Positions 19,401-30,400 of a DNA stretch of 64,000 nt are shown in pieces. The stretch comes from Mesodorylaimus sp. YZB2_4 (taxonomy: Eukaryota; Nematoda; Enoplea; Dorylaimida; Dorylaimidae). Position 1 is the first letter of the stretch. Every line of letters starts with the position of its first letter. The stretch spans positions 62,001 to 126,000 of the forward strand of contig JASANH010000183.1 of assembly GCA_030248295.1 (NCBI GenBank). Reading direction: 5' to 3'. The notes beneath the pieces are model-generated. The model was not told where the DNA came from. It ran no database searches and saw only the letters and a list, made by a program, of their open reading frames with translations. The translations under genes were made by a program, and so were the position numbers.

Positions 19401-22400
19401 TTTCTTTGAACTTGATTTTAAAAAATATCTTTTTATGTAAAGGTACATTAGAACGTAGCAGGCTTCCAGTTTTCACTCTGACCATTTGGTGACGGCACCT
19501 GACTGGTTTCCTCTGACTCTATGATCCCTAGATCTGGGGGTGCGGGGCTGCAGCGGCCAACGGTTCGGCATTCGTCTCCCTGTATTGCTTGGGAGCGAGT
19601 GGCTGGACTCGTCCCAGGTTCGATCCCCAGTGAGGGAGGTCGGTTTGCGAACCATAAACCCTCGCTGACCTTGCGCGCCAGGCCGTGGGTTCATGTTCAT
19701 GTTCATGTTTTACCACATCACCAAACGCTTATGCGCACTCGAGGGTGAAGGGACACATTTTACACGAAATGATTTACCGGCCCGCGAGTCGAACACTCGC
19801 CCGTAACTGCGCACCTGGCGTGAGAGGCAGACGCCTAACCCACCAGGCCACGAGGCCGGTGACTCACCTTGTGCCGTCGAGTTGCTCCGAGTGGAGAAAC
19901 GGAAGCCAAACGAGCCCTGCCGAGGCTGTCTAACACTGGCAGGGTTCAAAGCCCGCCCGCCATCGTCCGAGGAAGTCGGTGTCCTGTCCAGGATGCCTCG
20001 CGTGGAGGTGCTCCTAGTTAAGACACGCAAAGAAACGCTGCCGTGTGTGCTGGTCCATGCACAGCCTTGCTTATCAGGTTTGACTGCTGGCCGGCTAGAG
20101 GCAAAACGGGTTGGAAGTCCCAGGGGAGGGGAGAGAGGGGAACGGGGGCGGCGCGGGGCCGAACCCACAATTTAAAAAATGCATAGAGGCACAGGCCTTT
20201 TGTGACTTGTCCAAGAGACCTAATGGAGAGTAGAGCGAACAGTACTACGGAGCTGTCGGAAAGAGTGCCCATTTTCGATGTTGCGTGGAGCGCAGTGGAT
20301 GTTAGATGCAACTGCTCGATCTTACAGTTTTACTTGGCACTAACGATATTACTCACGAGAGGTGGGTTCAGAGAAAAGCCGTACGTGAATTATAGTCAGC
20401 AGAGCTATGTATGTTGTATCTCGCGATCGTCGCGACAGGAGCCGACCAAGCCCAAATTAAACTGCCCCCATGCCTATACCGCACATATCACGGGATCCCC
20501 GCCCTCGCTGGCCTTGCACATCTGGCCTTGTTTGTGCGCCTTAACCTAATCGTAAGGCTTGCTTGAGTACTGGCTAGCTATTGTAGGGTTGAGGGGAGGC
20601 ATAAACAATCACTCACTATTTCATCGTTTTATGACCTTTTTAAGATTATAGTAGACTGGATTGCCCTACAGTGGAGAGGACACCGAGGAGAGCAGATGAT
20701 CTCGAAAGCAGACTTGCTCTGGCAGGTCTCATAGTCCCGGGCCCGAGTCATCAACCCGACGGGTTTTTGCCTGGAGCAGCCAACGAAGGCAGCTAACACG
20801 CAATATGCAACCACATACTGCTGCGTGTATAAGATGGCCAGACGAAGTGCATTGTTTAATTGATGTCCGAATATTGAAAAAGGAGTGATATTTAGATCCA
20901 GCACCCATGTTTTGGAGGAGTAGCTAAAACTGTAGACGGCTGTCTCAAAAGAAAGCGAAAATTCGACTTTCTGATGGGCCCCCTTTGCAATCAAGAATTT
21001 CAACTTCTTTCACTTGCGTGCTGAAGGTCCAAAATTTTGGCTGTTTCCACTAGAACGCGAGTGCTGAATCTGAATATCACACTTTTCCAATATCCGACAT
21101 CGATTCTAAAGTGCACCACCCACACGCACATGCACTGCCTTCTTCACAGGTCAAATATATCCATCGCACGAGGATACTCTACTACCCACATGACGCACAG
21201 TGTAGTCACGAGGGCTGTGCGATTGATTCGGATATCTTAAATAAGACACGCCAACCTTGGATTATTTGTAGGCTCAGTTTTGGAGTCCTCGTTTCTACGC
21301 ACAGTTCAATATGTTCAATGGTTATTTCTACACGACACTGGGCGAGAATTCGTATCATCGATTTTTGAAGGACGTGAGGAAGTTATTGATCGTTATTGAT
21401 CCGCCTTACGGTGGATTGATCGCACCATTGATCCAAACGTTGAATAAGTTGAAAATGGATTTCGAGCAAAGTGGCGACGAGAAACGATGCGATATTGTTT
21501 TTATGTCGCCTTATTTCATGGAGCGGAAAATTTGCAGTGGTCTTCTGGAAGGGATGAAAATGTTGGATTATAAGGTGAGAATGCACAACGAGCCAAGCAG
21601 TATGTGACCAAATGTGGTCTGGTTGCTGGCGTAACACGCCTCACCTTAGCCAGGCCTCAGAGATGTGGCACAGGGTGATGCCCAGGGGTGTTTTAGGTAG
21701 GACTCACAGGCCCACAGTCATAATCTTTCTCCGAATCTAGGTGCAGTCAGATACTGATAAAACATCAAACAGACCAGGCTGGGTGAAATACTGTTTGCAA
21801 CCACGGCGCCTGGTAGGCCATGGCGAGTGGCAGAGGGTAATAGACCTCAACTCTGGTTGATGTTTCTGCGGCAGGTATAGTCGCAAGACTCGCCTTAGGT
21901 CGAAGTTTTTGTCCCCACATTCTCCCCTGCACCTGCCAAGCTTGGTTACATCTAGGCGGTAATCCGAGTGGTGTGTGTTCGATTCCCGCGTAGGGGTCAT
22001 CTTTTCGTTCAGTTTCGTTTCCTAGTTCATAGTTTACCTGATTGAATTCTGGTACATAACTTAGAAAAGTCATTGCTTGACCAGTATTCGAGAAGTCAGG
22101 TGTATGCAGTCGACTAGCGATAGCCTTCGGCATGTGCACTGCAGCCGCGTTACAGTTCGTCCATGGGTTTGTAATGTTGTATGTGTGCATGTAGCGCATT
22201 GGCAAAGTGTAACAGTTTCTAGTGAGCTTACATATTTGGCATAAACGTGCAGTGTGTGAATTTTAGGTGACTTACGATGGTGAGATTAGTCTGACACCGA
22301 AGGACGGCTCACTGATTCGGGTATTCACGACGGTTGATCGGAGCCAAGTGGTGCTGCCGTGTGAGCATGGATACAGGTGCGTGCGTAGACTGCCTGGGAA

Positions 22401-23568
22401 TATGGTCATTACGGGCGTCCTTTTCTTGCAGGTACTGCGGCCGGTGTTGTCGTTACGTAGCCGCGGAGAACAAGCATTGCGAGGTGTGCAATGCCTGCAC
22501 ATCGAAGGTGAGTGGAGGGTTGTGCCACAGTAATAGTACAAGCAGGTACAGTGTTCTTGGGTGCGTGAGTGCTTGGCACTTCAGAACGTGCTAAATGAAG
22601 GTTGGATTGGCAGCACAATGACCACTAGGTACTGGAGGTGGTATGTACGTATATGGGTGATGGTGGGTGTGAGTGACCCAAAAAGATATGTAGTCTAGAT
22701 TGGAGGAGAAACTGGGATTAGCTCAAGTGAGCTAGGACAAGTATGTATTGTTACTGTAGCCTGACAGGCGTAGGAGAGACTTTGGCCCACCGAAGTCGGC
22801 GAGACAAGGGGCAAGGCGAGTAGTATGACTACACCTTCAGCTGAAACGTCAACCTCTCATCGTCAGCCAGGTCAGTGAGATCAGTGACTCTCCCCCACTG
22901 GCCACAACCCGCCAGGCTTCACTGGCGGGCGTGACCCCGGCGTCTAGTGTGAGAGAGCTATTGAGCTCATTGGCTGCGAAACATCAAACCCTCGGGTCGA
23001 TGTTTCTCAGCCACAGGTGTTGCCTTGGACACTGCAGTCAAAGTGATCGTCCCGCCGACTTTGATTGGCCGGATCATGAGTCGCGTGCAGGAAGTGCTCT
23101 ACATTGTGGGCGACTTGCATTCAGGTATGAACAGTAAGTCCATAAACAGTTTAGGATCATCACATCAACGTGGGGTTTTGATCGGGCTGTCTCTTCTGCT
23201 GAGGGAGCAGGTTCTATTTTCAGGATGGTCGTGCATACGTTCATTGCGCGAAGTGCGGCAAATGCGTCAAGAGTCGATACAAGCACTGTTCCAAGTGCAA
23301 TCGGTGTCACGGGCAGTTGGAGGCGTGTCGAGTACTCGAGTGCCAGCTGTGTGGGCGCGACGACCATGTGTGGGTGCATTGTCCGACCAAGGGACAGGCA
23401 GTGGGGAAAAAACAAGATCGTCCTGGGGAGAAGACATGGGTGGAGTCGTCGAGGAAGAGGAAGGCGGTGGGAGGGGACAGGGCAGTTGAGAAGGTGGTAG
23501 TGTTGGAGAGGTGTGGAAGTAAGGGTGTGGTGAAGAGGACGGGGAAGAAATGCAGGGATAGTTCATGA
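16481..23568 (+). CDS. ZCCHC4: ZCCHC4, 28S rRNA N6-adenosine methyltransferase, complete
   Basis: Eight exons: 16481-16595, 18371-18575, 18697-18901, 18982-19152, 21272-21574, 22267-22376, 22432-22507, 23224-23568. They give 509 residues, close to the usual ~513. ZCCHC4 installs m6A on 28S rRNA. An N-terminal GRF-type zinc finger is split by intron 1 (APYCEHG, then GPTILLERI, then RFYACAVCRSRKDCHFY). The SAM-dependent methyltransferase core follows (FDGVLCLGTPRLKEYL) with catalytic IDPPYGG, D275-Y278; many orthologues have DPPF. Cysteine-rich C-terminal fingers follow (YCGRCCRYVAAENKHCEVCNAC; HCAKCGKCVKSRYKHCSKC), then a CCHC knuckle CQLCGRDDHVWVHC and a basic tail. Start is 16481 or the in-frame 16427. 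A possible poly(A) signal ATTAAA lies at about 23625. Confidence 0.95.
16615..18001. mobile_element. Non-autonomous hAT-type DNA transposon with 8-bp target duplication
   Basis: In ZCCHC4 intron 1, 19 bp after the donor. The ends are CAGGTCC-ACCGAT and its complement (ATCGGTCGGACCTG). Both ends carry repeated ATCGGCCGAT motifs in inverted arrangement. The 8-mer TGAGTGAT flanks it directly at 16607-16614 and 18002-18009, the duplication length typical of hAT insertion. No transposase frame is seen in the 1387 bp, so it must depend on another element. Confidence 0.85.
19540..20178 (+). mobile_element. tRNA-derived SINE (family A, copy 3) containing a nested family B SINE
   Basis: The head GCAGCGGCCAACGGTTCGGCATTCG and box B AGGTTCGATCCCCAGTG lie at 19550-19640. 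The body resumes at about 19862 and ends near 20178. Between them, about 19778-19860, lies a reverse-oriented family B tRNA-like unit (cgcgagtcgaacactcgcccgta to ccaccaggccacgaggcc). A CATGTT triplication occurs at 19692-19709. Confidence 0.75.
20838..21117. mobile_element. Long-inverted-repeat fold-back MITE (copy 1)
   Basis: The left arm (cagacgaagtgc, tgatgtccgaatattgaaaaa, gatccagcacccat) is mirrored by the right arm (gtgctgaatctgaatatcaca, ccaatatccgacatcgattct, aaagtgcac). A second copy lies at about 57765-58078, and an arm fragment (tattccgacatcgattctagagtgcacttcg) lies at 13590-13622. Confidence 0.75.
21784..21952 (+). mobile_element. GCCTGGTAGGC-family MITE (copy 2)
   Basis: In ZCCHC4 intron 5. 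It starts tgcaaccacggcgcctggtaggc and ends cacctgccaagcttggttaca, with the shared core gttgatgtttctgcggcaggtatagtcgcaagact. Half of the internal hairpin is lost. Confidence 0.7.
22755..23105. mobile_element. Two GCCTGGTAGGC-family MITE fragments in opposite orientation
   Basis: In ZCCHC4 intron 7. Bases 22755-22925 run in minus orientation (cctgacaggcgtaggagag to cccgccaggcttc). Bases 22926-23105 run plus (aaacatcaaaccctcgggtcgatgtttc, then ccgccgactttgattggccgg). Confidence 0.6.
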
Positions 23569-24466
23569 TTTCCGTGATGTGTGGCGTGGATTTGGTGAAA
23601 TTAATGAGGAGAAATGGTGAAAAGATTAAAGAAAATATTGATTTCCTGTCAAGAATGGCTTGAAAAATCTTATTTTCACGGGGGAAGGACGTACGTAGCG
23701 GCTGTAATGATGAATTCGTGGTGTGTGAATGTCTCTCAAAGTGCAAATTGAAGCAGCAATTTCGGTCTATCTGCAGCACTTTTGGGCAGATTACTGAAGG
23801 TAGTGCATGTGCCTTCAGTGGTCTCACTAGCAGAAAAAGTCAAGTACGCATGGAAATAACTACTGTATTCGGAGGCTACTAACAGAGTCAATATTTGAAC
23901 GCGCACGCTCACAAGGACGCGCAGGTACTAACAGTAATTTTGTCTGCTAGCAGCGGTAAGGTTCCGAAGCTCCTAGTTTCTACTGCCTGACGATGAGCGA
24001 AAGATTTGTCTCCCAATTACAGGCACAGTACGTACTTGTGTTGACCAACCGCGGTTAGGGGAACGCGTTCTTTAAAAAAAGAGAAAGAAACACCATCATA
24101 GGCTGCTGGTGATTTCTGCGACCCAACTCTGGATTACTGTACTGTATCTTGGTAAGCAGGAATTTTATCAGCTCTTTTTTGGTTTTGAAACCAGCTCCGT
24201 CTCACGATCAGTGAGATATGTTTTCAAAGTGGATTGAATTAAAATCGAATCGACAGCGTCTGAAAATCGCATTTTCCCATTTGTTTCTAGGAATGTCAGA
24301 TCGAATTTACTGCCGGAGGCTCGATTGTCAGATCAGACAATCGAGTTCAGACAGCTGACTTGGTGTGAATGTAATCAAAATTGATCGCCTTGAGGATTTT
24401 TCAATTACAAGTGTTGTATTTTTTCCAGAATTGAGTTCGTATTGCATTGGAGCGCAGCAAGGAACA
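23569..24466. other. Intergenic: ZCCHC4 to EDEM2
   Basis: This holds the ZCCHC4 3' UTR and the EDEM2 promoter. No other gene is seen. EDEM2's first in-frame ATG is 24467. Confidence 0.5.
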
Positions 24467-27400
24467 ATGCCAGTCAGAAATCGATTCGTCAATAGTTTAT
24501 TACTTTTGATGATACTAATCGACGAAAGTCATTCATTGGAATTCAGTCGGGAAAAAATGCAAATTTATAAGTAAGTGAAGTATTGATTTCGTGGTCTGTT
24601 TTATGGAACTTATAAGGACTCATTGAAGTTTAACTTTAAATATTTGTAGTTCCGAAATAATTAGTGATTTGGTCTTTTTTTAGAACTTTAAAAAAAACTA
24701 CTTTTCGTTTCTCCAAGCTGCACAAATGACTTTGTTTTAGGGAAAAAGTGAAAAGTATGTTTTATCACGCCTATGACGGGTATTTACGCCACGCCTATCC
24801 GTACGATGAGCTGAAACCGATCACGTGCAGTGGTATGGATACGTGGGGCAGGTAGGTCGGGTCGGTTGTGATTTGCTAAGGGTGGGAGTCATGCTAAGAT
24901 CTGACTGATTGGCTGGCTAATCTCATCTGATCAGATCACTGGCATGGTTGTTTTGTCTGAATTATGTGATCGATATGGTGATTTGATTTCGGGGTCGCCT
25001 TTCACTCAGACTGGCCGCATGTGGCGGAGGACAGGATAGTATGGGCTGGACTTTGCCTGAAGAGATAAGCCAGGTTGAGGGGGTGATCTGCCCTGGCTGA
25101 AACATTACTCTGATTGGAGGCGCGCCCAAGTGCGGGTTTTAGTGGACTTTAGCCAGACAGCCTGTACGCAGTCATTCGTGAAAATGTGTATGGAAAGTTG
25201 GACTTCTTACGGGATTAGGACAGCCGTTTGAGCAATGACGAATTAGTTCTTGTTTTCTTTCCAGCTTCTCTCTTACATTGATCGATGCCCTCGACACGCT
25301 GGTCGTATTAGGGAATTATAGCGAGTTCCAACGCGCTGCCAATTTGGTCTTGGATCGAATAGATTTCGATGCCGATGTGAACGTATCTGTATTCGAGACT
25401 AATATACGAGGTGAGGGGGTAGAGGGGACACTGTTGGAAGAGTGGGATTGGGAAGAAGCGAGGCAGAGTACAGACTGTACCATGTTCTGCTGCGGACGTG
25501 GTCAGGTGTAGTGGTGTGTTCGTTATCTAGAAAGTAGTTCACTGTTTATACCATGTGTTCTTCCTTCTGAGAAAGTGCCCCTTTAGACTCCCTCTTGTCG
25601 ATGTAGACCTAATCGATTGCTAATAGTGAGAGCGTGAGAAATTTAATGCGATGTGTGGCCCCCTTTTGAGTGTAACAGTGTTTCCAACTGGATCATAGGA
25701 TTATTGGGGTAGCAACAGTTATGGCTAATATGTTTTATTTGGCACATCACATTAGTTATGTCAGCTTTTGTATTATCGGCGTGAAAAATCAAGTTACAGT
25801 TTTTGAGCTTGATGGTTCATTTGGACACTAGCCTAGCACACATGTCGAGAGAGCGGGCGTAGGTGTAAGGGCGGCTAAGAGTAAGGCTGGCTAATCTAGG
25901 CTCCCGCAAATCGTGGAGATTAGACAGAGAAAAGCGTGTTATTTGCCTTGGCCCACTTCCACAATCCTTTAGGAAGGACATGTTTCAAGTTTAGGACGGT
26001 CTCATCACATTGCTATGATGAAGCATAGTACTTTAGATGTCTTAAAATTTAGGACGCGTCTTAATGATTGTGAAATCAACCAGCCCCTGCTTCTTATGTT
26101 GCAGTTGTTGGTGGATTATTATCCGCGCATTTGTTATCGAAAATGGGAGGATTAGCACTGGAGGACGGATGGCCGTGTTCTGGGCCATTGCTTCGACTGG
26201 CTGAAAGAGTGGCCAACAAATTGATGCCAGGTGAGAGCGTGTCGTATTTTGCCACAAATCCTGAGGAAGTTAGCGTTCTTTGGGGGGTCAGAGCAGGATT
26301 CTAAACCACCCCCTGTTCGGGGAAACCACCCCCTGCTTTGAGAAGACGATCTGACCCCGTTCCCACACACGAAGTCAGCGATGCTCGACTAATCCCAGCT
26401 AGCTGGTGGACGGGCGAAGTAGCAGATGGATCATGTCAAATTGTGAGTGGGCGATAAAATCCGTTGATGAAAGCGAGAGGTCAAACATTTTGTGAATTAC
26501 ATCAGCAGTGCAAAATTGATCTTATCTTTAGTTCTGCAAAAAGTCTATATGCGGGCGTGGAGACCAGCCCAATAGAAGTATGAGAATTCTTGCTTCACTT
26601 CGCGGAACAGTCTGGATCATACATGCCGACGGTCTGAACTTTAGCCTATAATTGCGCAATCCCCCTGACAAAATTGGTGCGCAATCCCTAAATTTTGCTG
26701 TTTTGGTGCGCAATCCCTAAATTTTGCTGTTTTCGATGCGCAACCATTGAATTTTGTCACTTTTGGCTCGAAATCACTAAATTTCGCTGTTTTTATTAAG
26801 CAATCACTGAATTTTGCCATTTTTGGCTTAAAATCACTAAATTTTGCTGTTTTAGATGCGCAAGGACCATCCATAAAAGACGTCCACCAAAAACTGCGAT
26901 TTTTCGACCTACCCTCCCCCTATCCACCTTTCATCCGTTTCGCCTGGACCCCCCTAAAAATGGACGCCCACTTGAGAAATCCCCCCCCCCCCCCCCCATA
27001 GGTTTGATTCGACTGCTGCATCAGCCAAACTGGGAACTAAAATTTTACGCTTTTTTTCTGAAAATGTGTCATGCCTCATCCAATTTAAAACTTCACCAAT
27101 TTTCCTCTAAATCCAATTTCCCTCCAAAATCAGAATTAAATCCCGCTTTAGGTGCAAGGTAGTGCTCCTGAGTTTTTGGAGTGGTTTGATGGACAGTGAC
27201 AGCGAGGAAAGGAAATATAGGGCAGGCTGCTGGGAACCTTATCCATAAAAATATCTCATTTCTTGAACGGATCACCCAGATCGAGATCGGGACTCACGTC
27301 GAGGGTCGGATCAGTCAGTGCTATAATTGGGCAACATCCCTGACATCCCGATGGCCCCCTAGCGCCTGCAATCCATCGCCCTGGATGGGGAGGTCGGCCC

Positions 27401-30400
27401 GTGGTTGATGTTTCAGCCACAGACGTAGTCGCTCTCTCTCACATTCAGAGTACTTGCCTAGCAAACCCCCTCTGCCACCCCTGCAGGACTTGGTTACCAA
27501 GACACCAGATTGAGCGACAAAGCCACTGGCAGCACCACTAAAATCGTTTTATCCGCCTCAGAAAAAGAGAAGCCAAAAGGGATGAAAAATGTTTGGGAAA
27601 ACTGGAATATAATCGACCTGAGTCCTTGGATAGTCGTTTCATTTCATGATTTAAATATTAGTAATTTTACTCGTATCTCTAGCGTTAATACTATGATAAT
27701 TGCGATAATTTTCCGAGATAACCCGCCGATTTTGTGAAGTGGACGTCCACTTGGCGGCAGCCTACCCCTCCTCCATCCACTTCCGTCCACTTTCCGCTCA
27801 CCCCCACCCTCCCCCCTAGGGTGGACGTCCTTTATGGATGGCTCCCAATCTCTGAACTTTGCCATTTTTTGCTCGAAATGACTAAATTTCGCTGTTTTTG
27901 ATGCGCAATCACTGAATTTTGCCATTTTTGGCTCAAAATCACAAAATTTCGCTGTCTTCGATGCGCAGACACCTAAGTTCGTAATTTCTTGGTGAACCTG
28001 TGCGGTTCATTTTTACTACAGTCATCACGGAAGCACGTGATTACCACGCGATACCAGTACACAGTAACAATTGCGCAGCGGAGGCGAAAGCACCTTCAAC
28101 GAATGATACCTAATGCGCACCAGAGCAGGCAAAAGCTGGAATCGACTGCGCAAAATTTTCTCATGCGCGCAGAATGAAGGTGAATTTTATAAAAAAATTT
28201 TCTCGGCCGCGACTGCGCAATCCCCCGCCTTTTTTTCAAAATTTTCAAAAATTTTGAAGATCAGCCTATAATGATTATAGGCTATTATTGGGTGTCGGCA
28301 TGTATGCTGGATGTAAGCGGCCCTTATTCCTGTTTATTCTGTAATTATTAGCTCTTTCGCTTGGAAGGACAGATGAGAATTGCGCATTACAGAGCAATCT
28401 ATACAGTGGCAGCCTGATCCTCAACGAGACTCCGGGGGGGGGGGGGACGAAATCGATTCGAATGCTTGCAGGCGCAGACAAGGCGGTGGCGCTTGTGGCC
28501 CTGGGGCAGAAGTATGGGGATTCAAACCCTTGTGGGAAGACTCCTTGAAAGCCAGTCGCCAGTGAGATCGCTCCCAATCGCACTACACAGCAAATTGTGA
28601 TTGACTACAGGGCGTCAAGACAGGCACATATCTGCTAACGAACAGGACAGCATACACTCTTACATTCGCATGTCGAAACATCACGCGTGCATCACTTTAT
28701 CATAACTGTATAGTTGGAGATTTGGCTGGAATTAAGTGAAAAGCGAATGGGGGTTAGAATCGTCCAGTCATCAAAACACAGTTTTGTAACATGTATTTGC
28801 TGGTAACGGAAAACATAATCTCAGCGAAGCGTAGATGAGTAGTGGGCGAAACACACTGACACCTCTGCACAGGTTGCTCAGTGTGAATTGCTATCAGGTG
28901 TGAGAATTGTCGAGGTGAGTGAAGTGAGCGATCCTGGTTGGTTTCAGCCTTCAATACGTTCACTGGAATGCCGTACGGGACGGTGAATCTGCGGCGAGGC
29001 GTGCATCGATTCGAGACACCGATCACGTGCACGGCGGGCGTGGGGACCTACTTGCTGGAGTTCGCCACGCTGAGTCGATTGACGGGGAGTCCGCATTTGG
29101 AGAGAGTGGCCATGAAGGCAATGATGGAACTGTGGAAATATCGATCGTCGATTGGACTGGTGAGTGTCATGTCATACTTGACCATAGCCAAGCACAGCCA
29201 CTCGACGGCTGAGGAACACATAGATTGACAATCATTTTGTACCGGGGCGGGAGTCGAACCCTCCCCTGCGAGTGCGCACCCACTGTAAGAGGCAGACGCC
29301 TTGACCCGCTAGAGTGTTGTGTTGAGCCCTGTTTGTGGGCCCGTTTAAAGTAGATGAGCGCGAAAGCACAGGATGATTACTGTAACTTGTATGGGACTAA
29401 GAACCCTGAGGATTGAGATTTAAAGTAGCAGATCAGCCCGAGTGGACGGTCTGGTAGAGTTCGGGTTGGAAGGGGGGACAAACTGGTTGTAGAATTGGGA
29501 AATGTTGGATTGGCTTCTGGGGAATCGATCTTTGGATAGTTCGAGCGTAGCCGCCTTGGTAGTCGAAGCGTGTGTCGAGTTTGTTTGGCATAGCTTGAAA
29601 TCGGTCAGTCTGGGTTCAATTCTGATCTTTGAAGATGGCGGTCGAGTTCTGTCCGCCAACCGCGCCTTGTACGCCTAGATGGCGGGTGACTCATTCTTCG
29701 TCCGTCTGGGGTCGATAAACGAGGGGAGGCTCTCGAATCCTCCCTGGGGCACAGCCTGGCAGGGAGGGTTACCACCGCCTAAAAACGCGCTCTTGCCCAC
29801 GCATCCTGAATGGACCCTAGTCAGTGGCGAGATATGGTCTGCAATGTACTGTAGTGACTCCGCTTACCCAAAATCGATCCTCCCTGAAACGACCAGGATG
29901 AGGAAAACAGATAATTATGTGGTACCTCATAATAATTCATCCTGGTCGTTTCAAGGGCACGATCCTTGCACACAACCCTGCTCTGGTCACGTGCAAGGAT
30001 CGTGCCTGATAAGTTTTTCTGACTGGGTAGAAGAGTGTAGAAGTCAACTGGAGCGTGCTAGGCGCTTGATGGATCTTCATGGGTTAATGACAACCATTGC
30101 AAGCGAATGAATTAGAAAATGGCGCTGCCCGGGAAATACCCAGTTGCGCCGCTTACGAGTTGCGCCGTTCGGATTGCGCCGTTTCCTGACTGCACCGTTT
30201 TGTGTTGCGCCAATTCATAATTGCGCCGCTTTGAGTTGCGCTTTTCATTAATTGAGCTGATTTCTCAGGTTGGATTGAAACCTCTCTGGGCCCGGCATCG
30301 ACCGATCCAACCCTAGGTCTGGATGCCGATCCGATTCGGCCAATCCGCTTCAAAAGAATTTAGATTGATGGGATGACGCACCAGTACTTGGCACTGCGTC

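Larger units (their letters stand above)
19153..21271. other. ZCCHC4 intron 4
   Basis: A 2.1 kb intron mostly occupied by a composite SINE (19540-20178) and a long fold-back MITE (20838-21117). No cellular gene is seen in the rest. Confidence 0.6.

Noticed and set aside
29679-30110. 143-codon frame in EDEM2 intron 5
   Set aside because: It runs through two perfect hairpins and has no protein-like motif; treated as chance.
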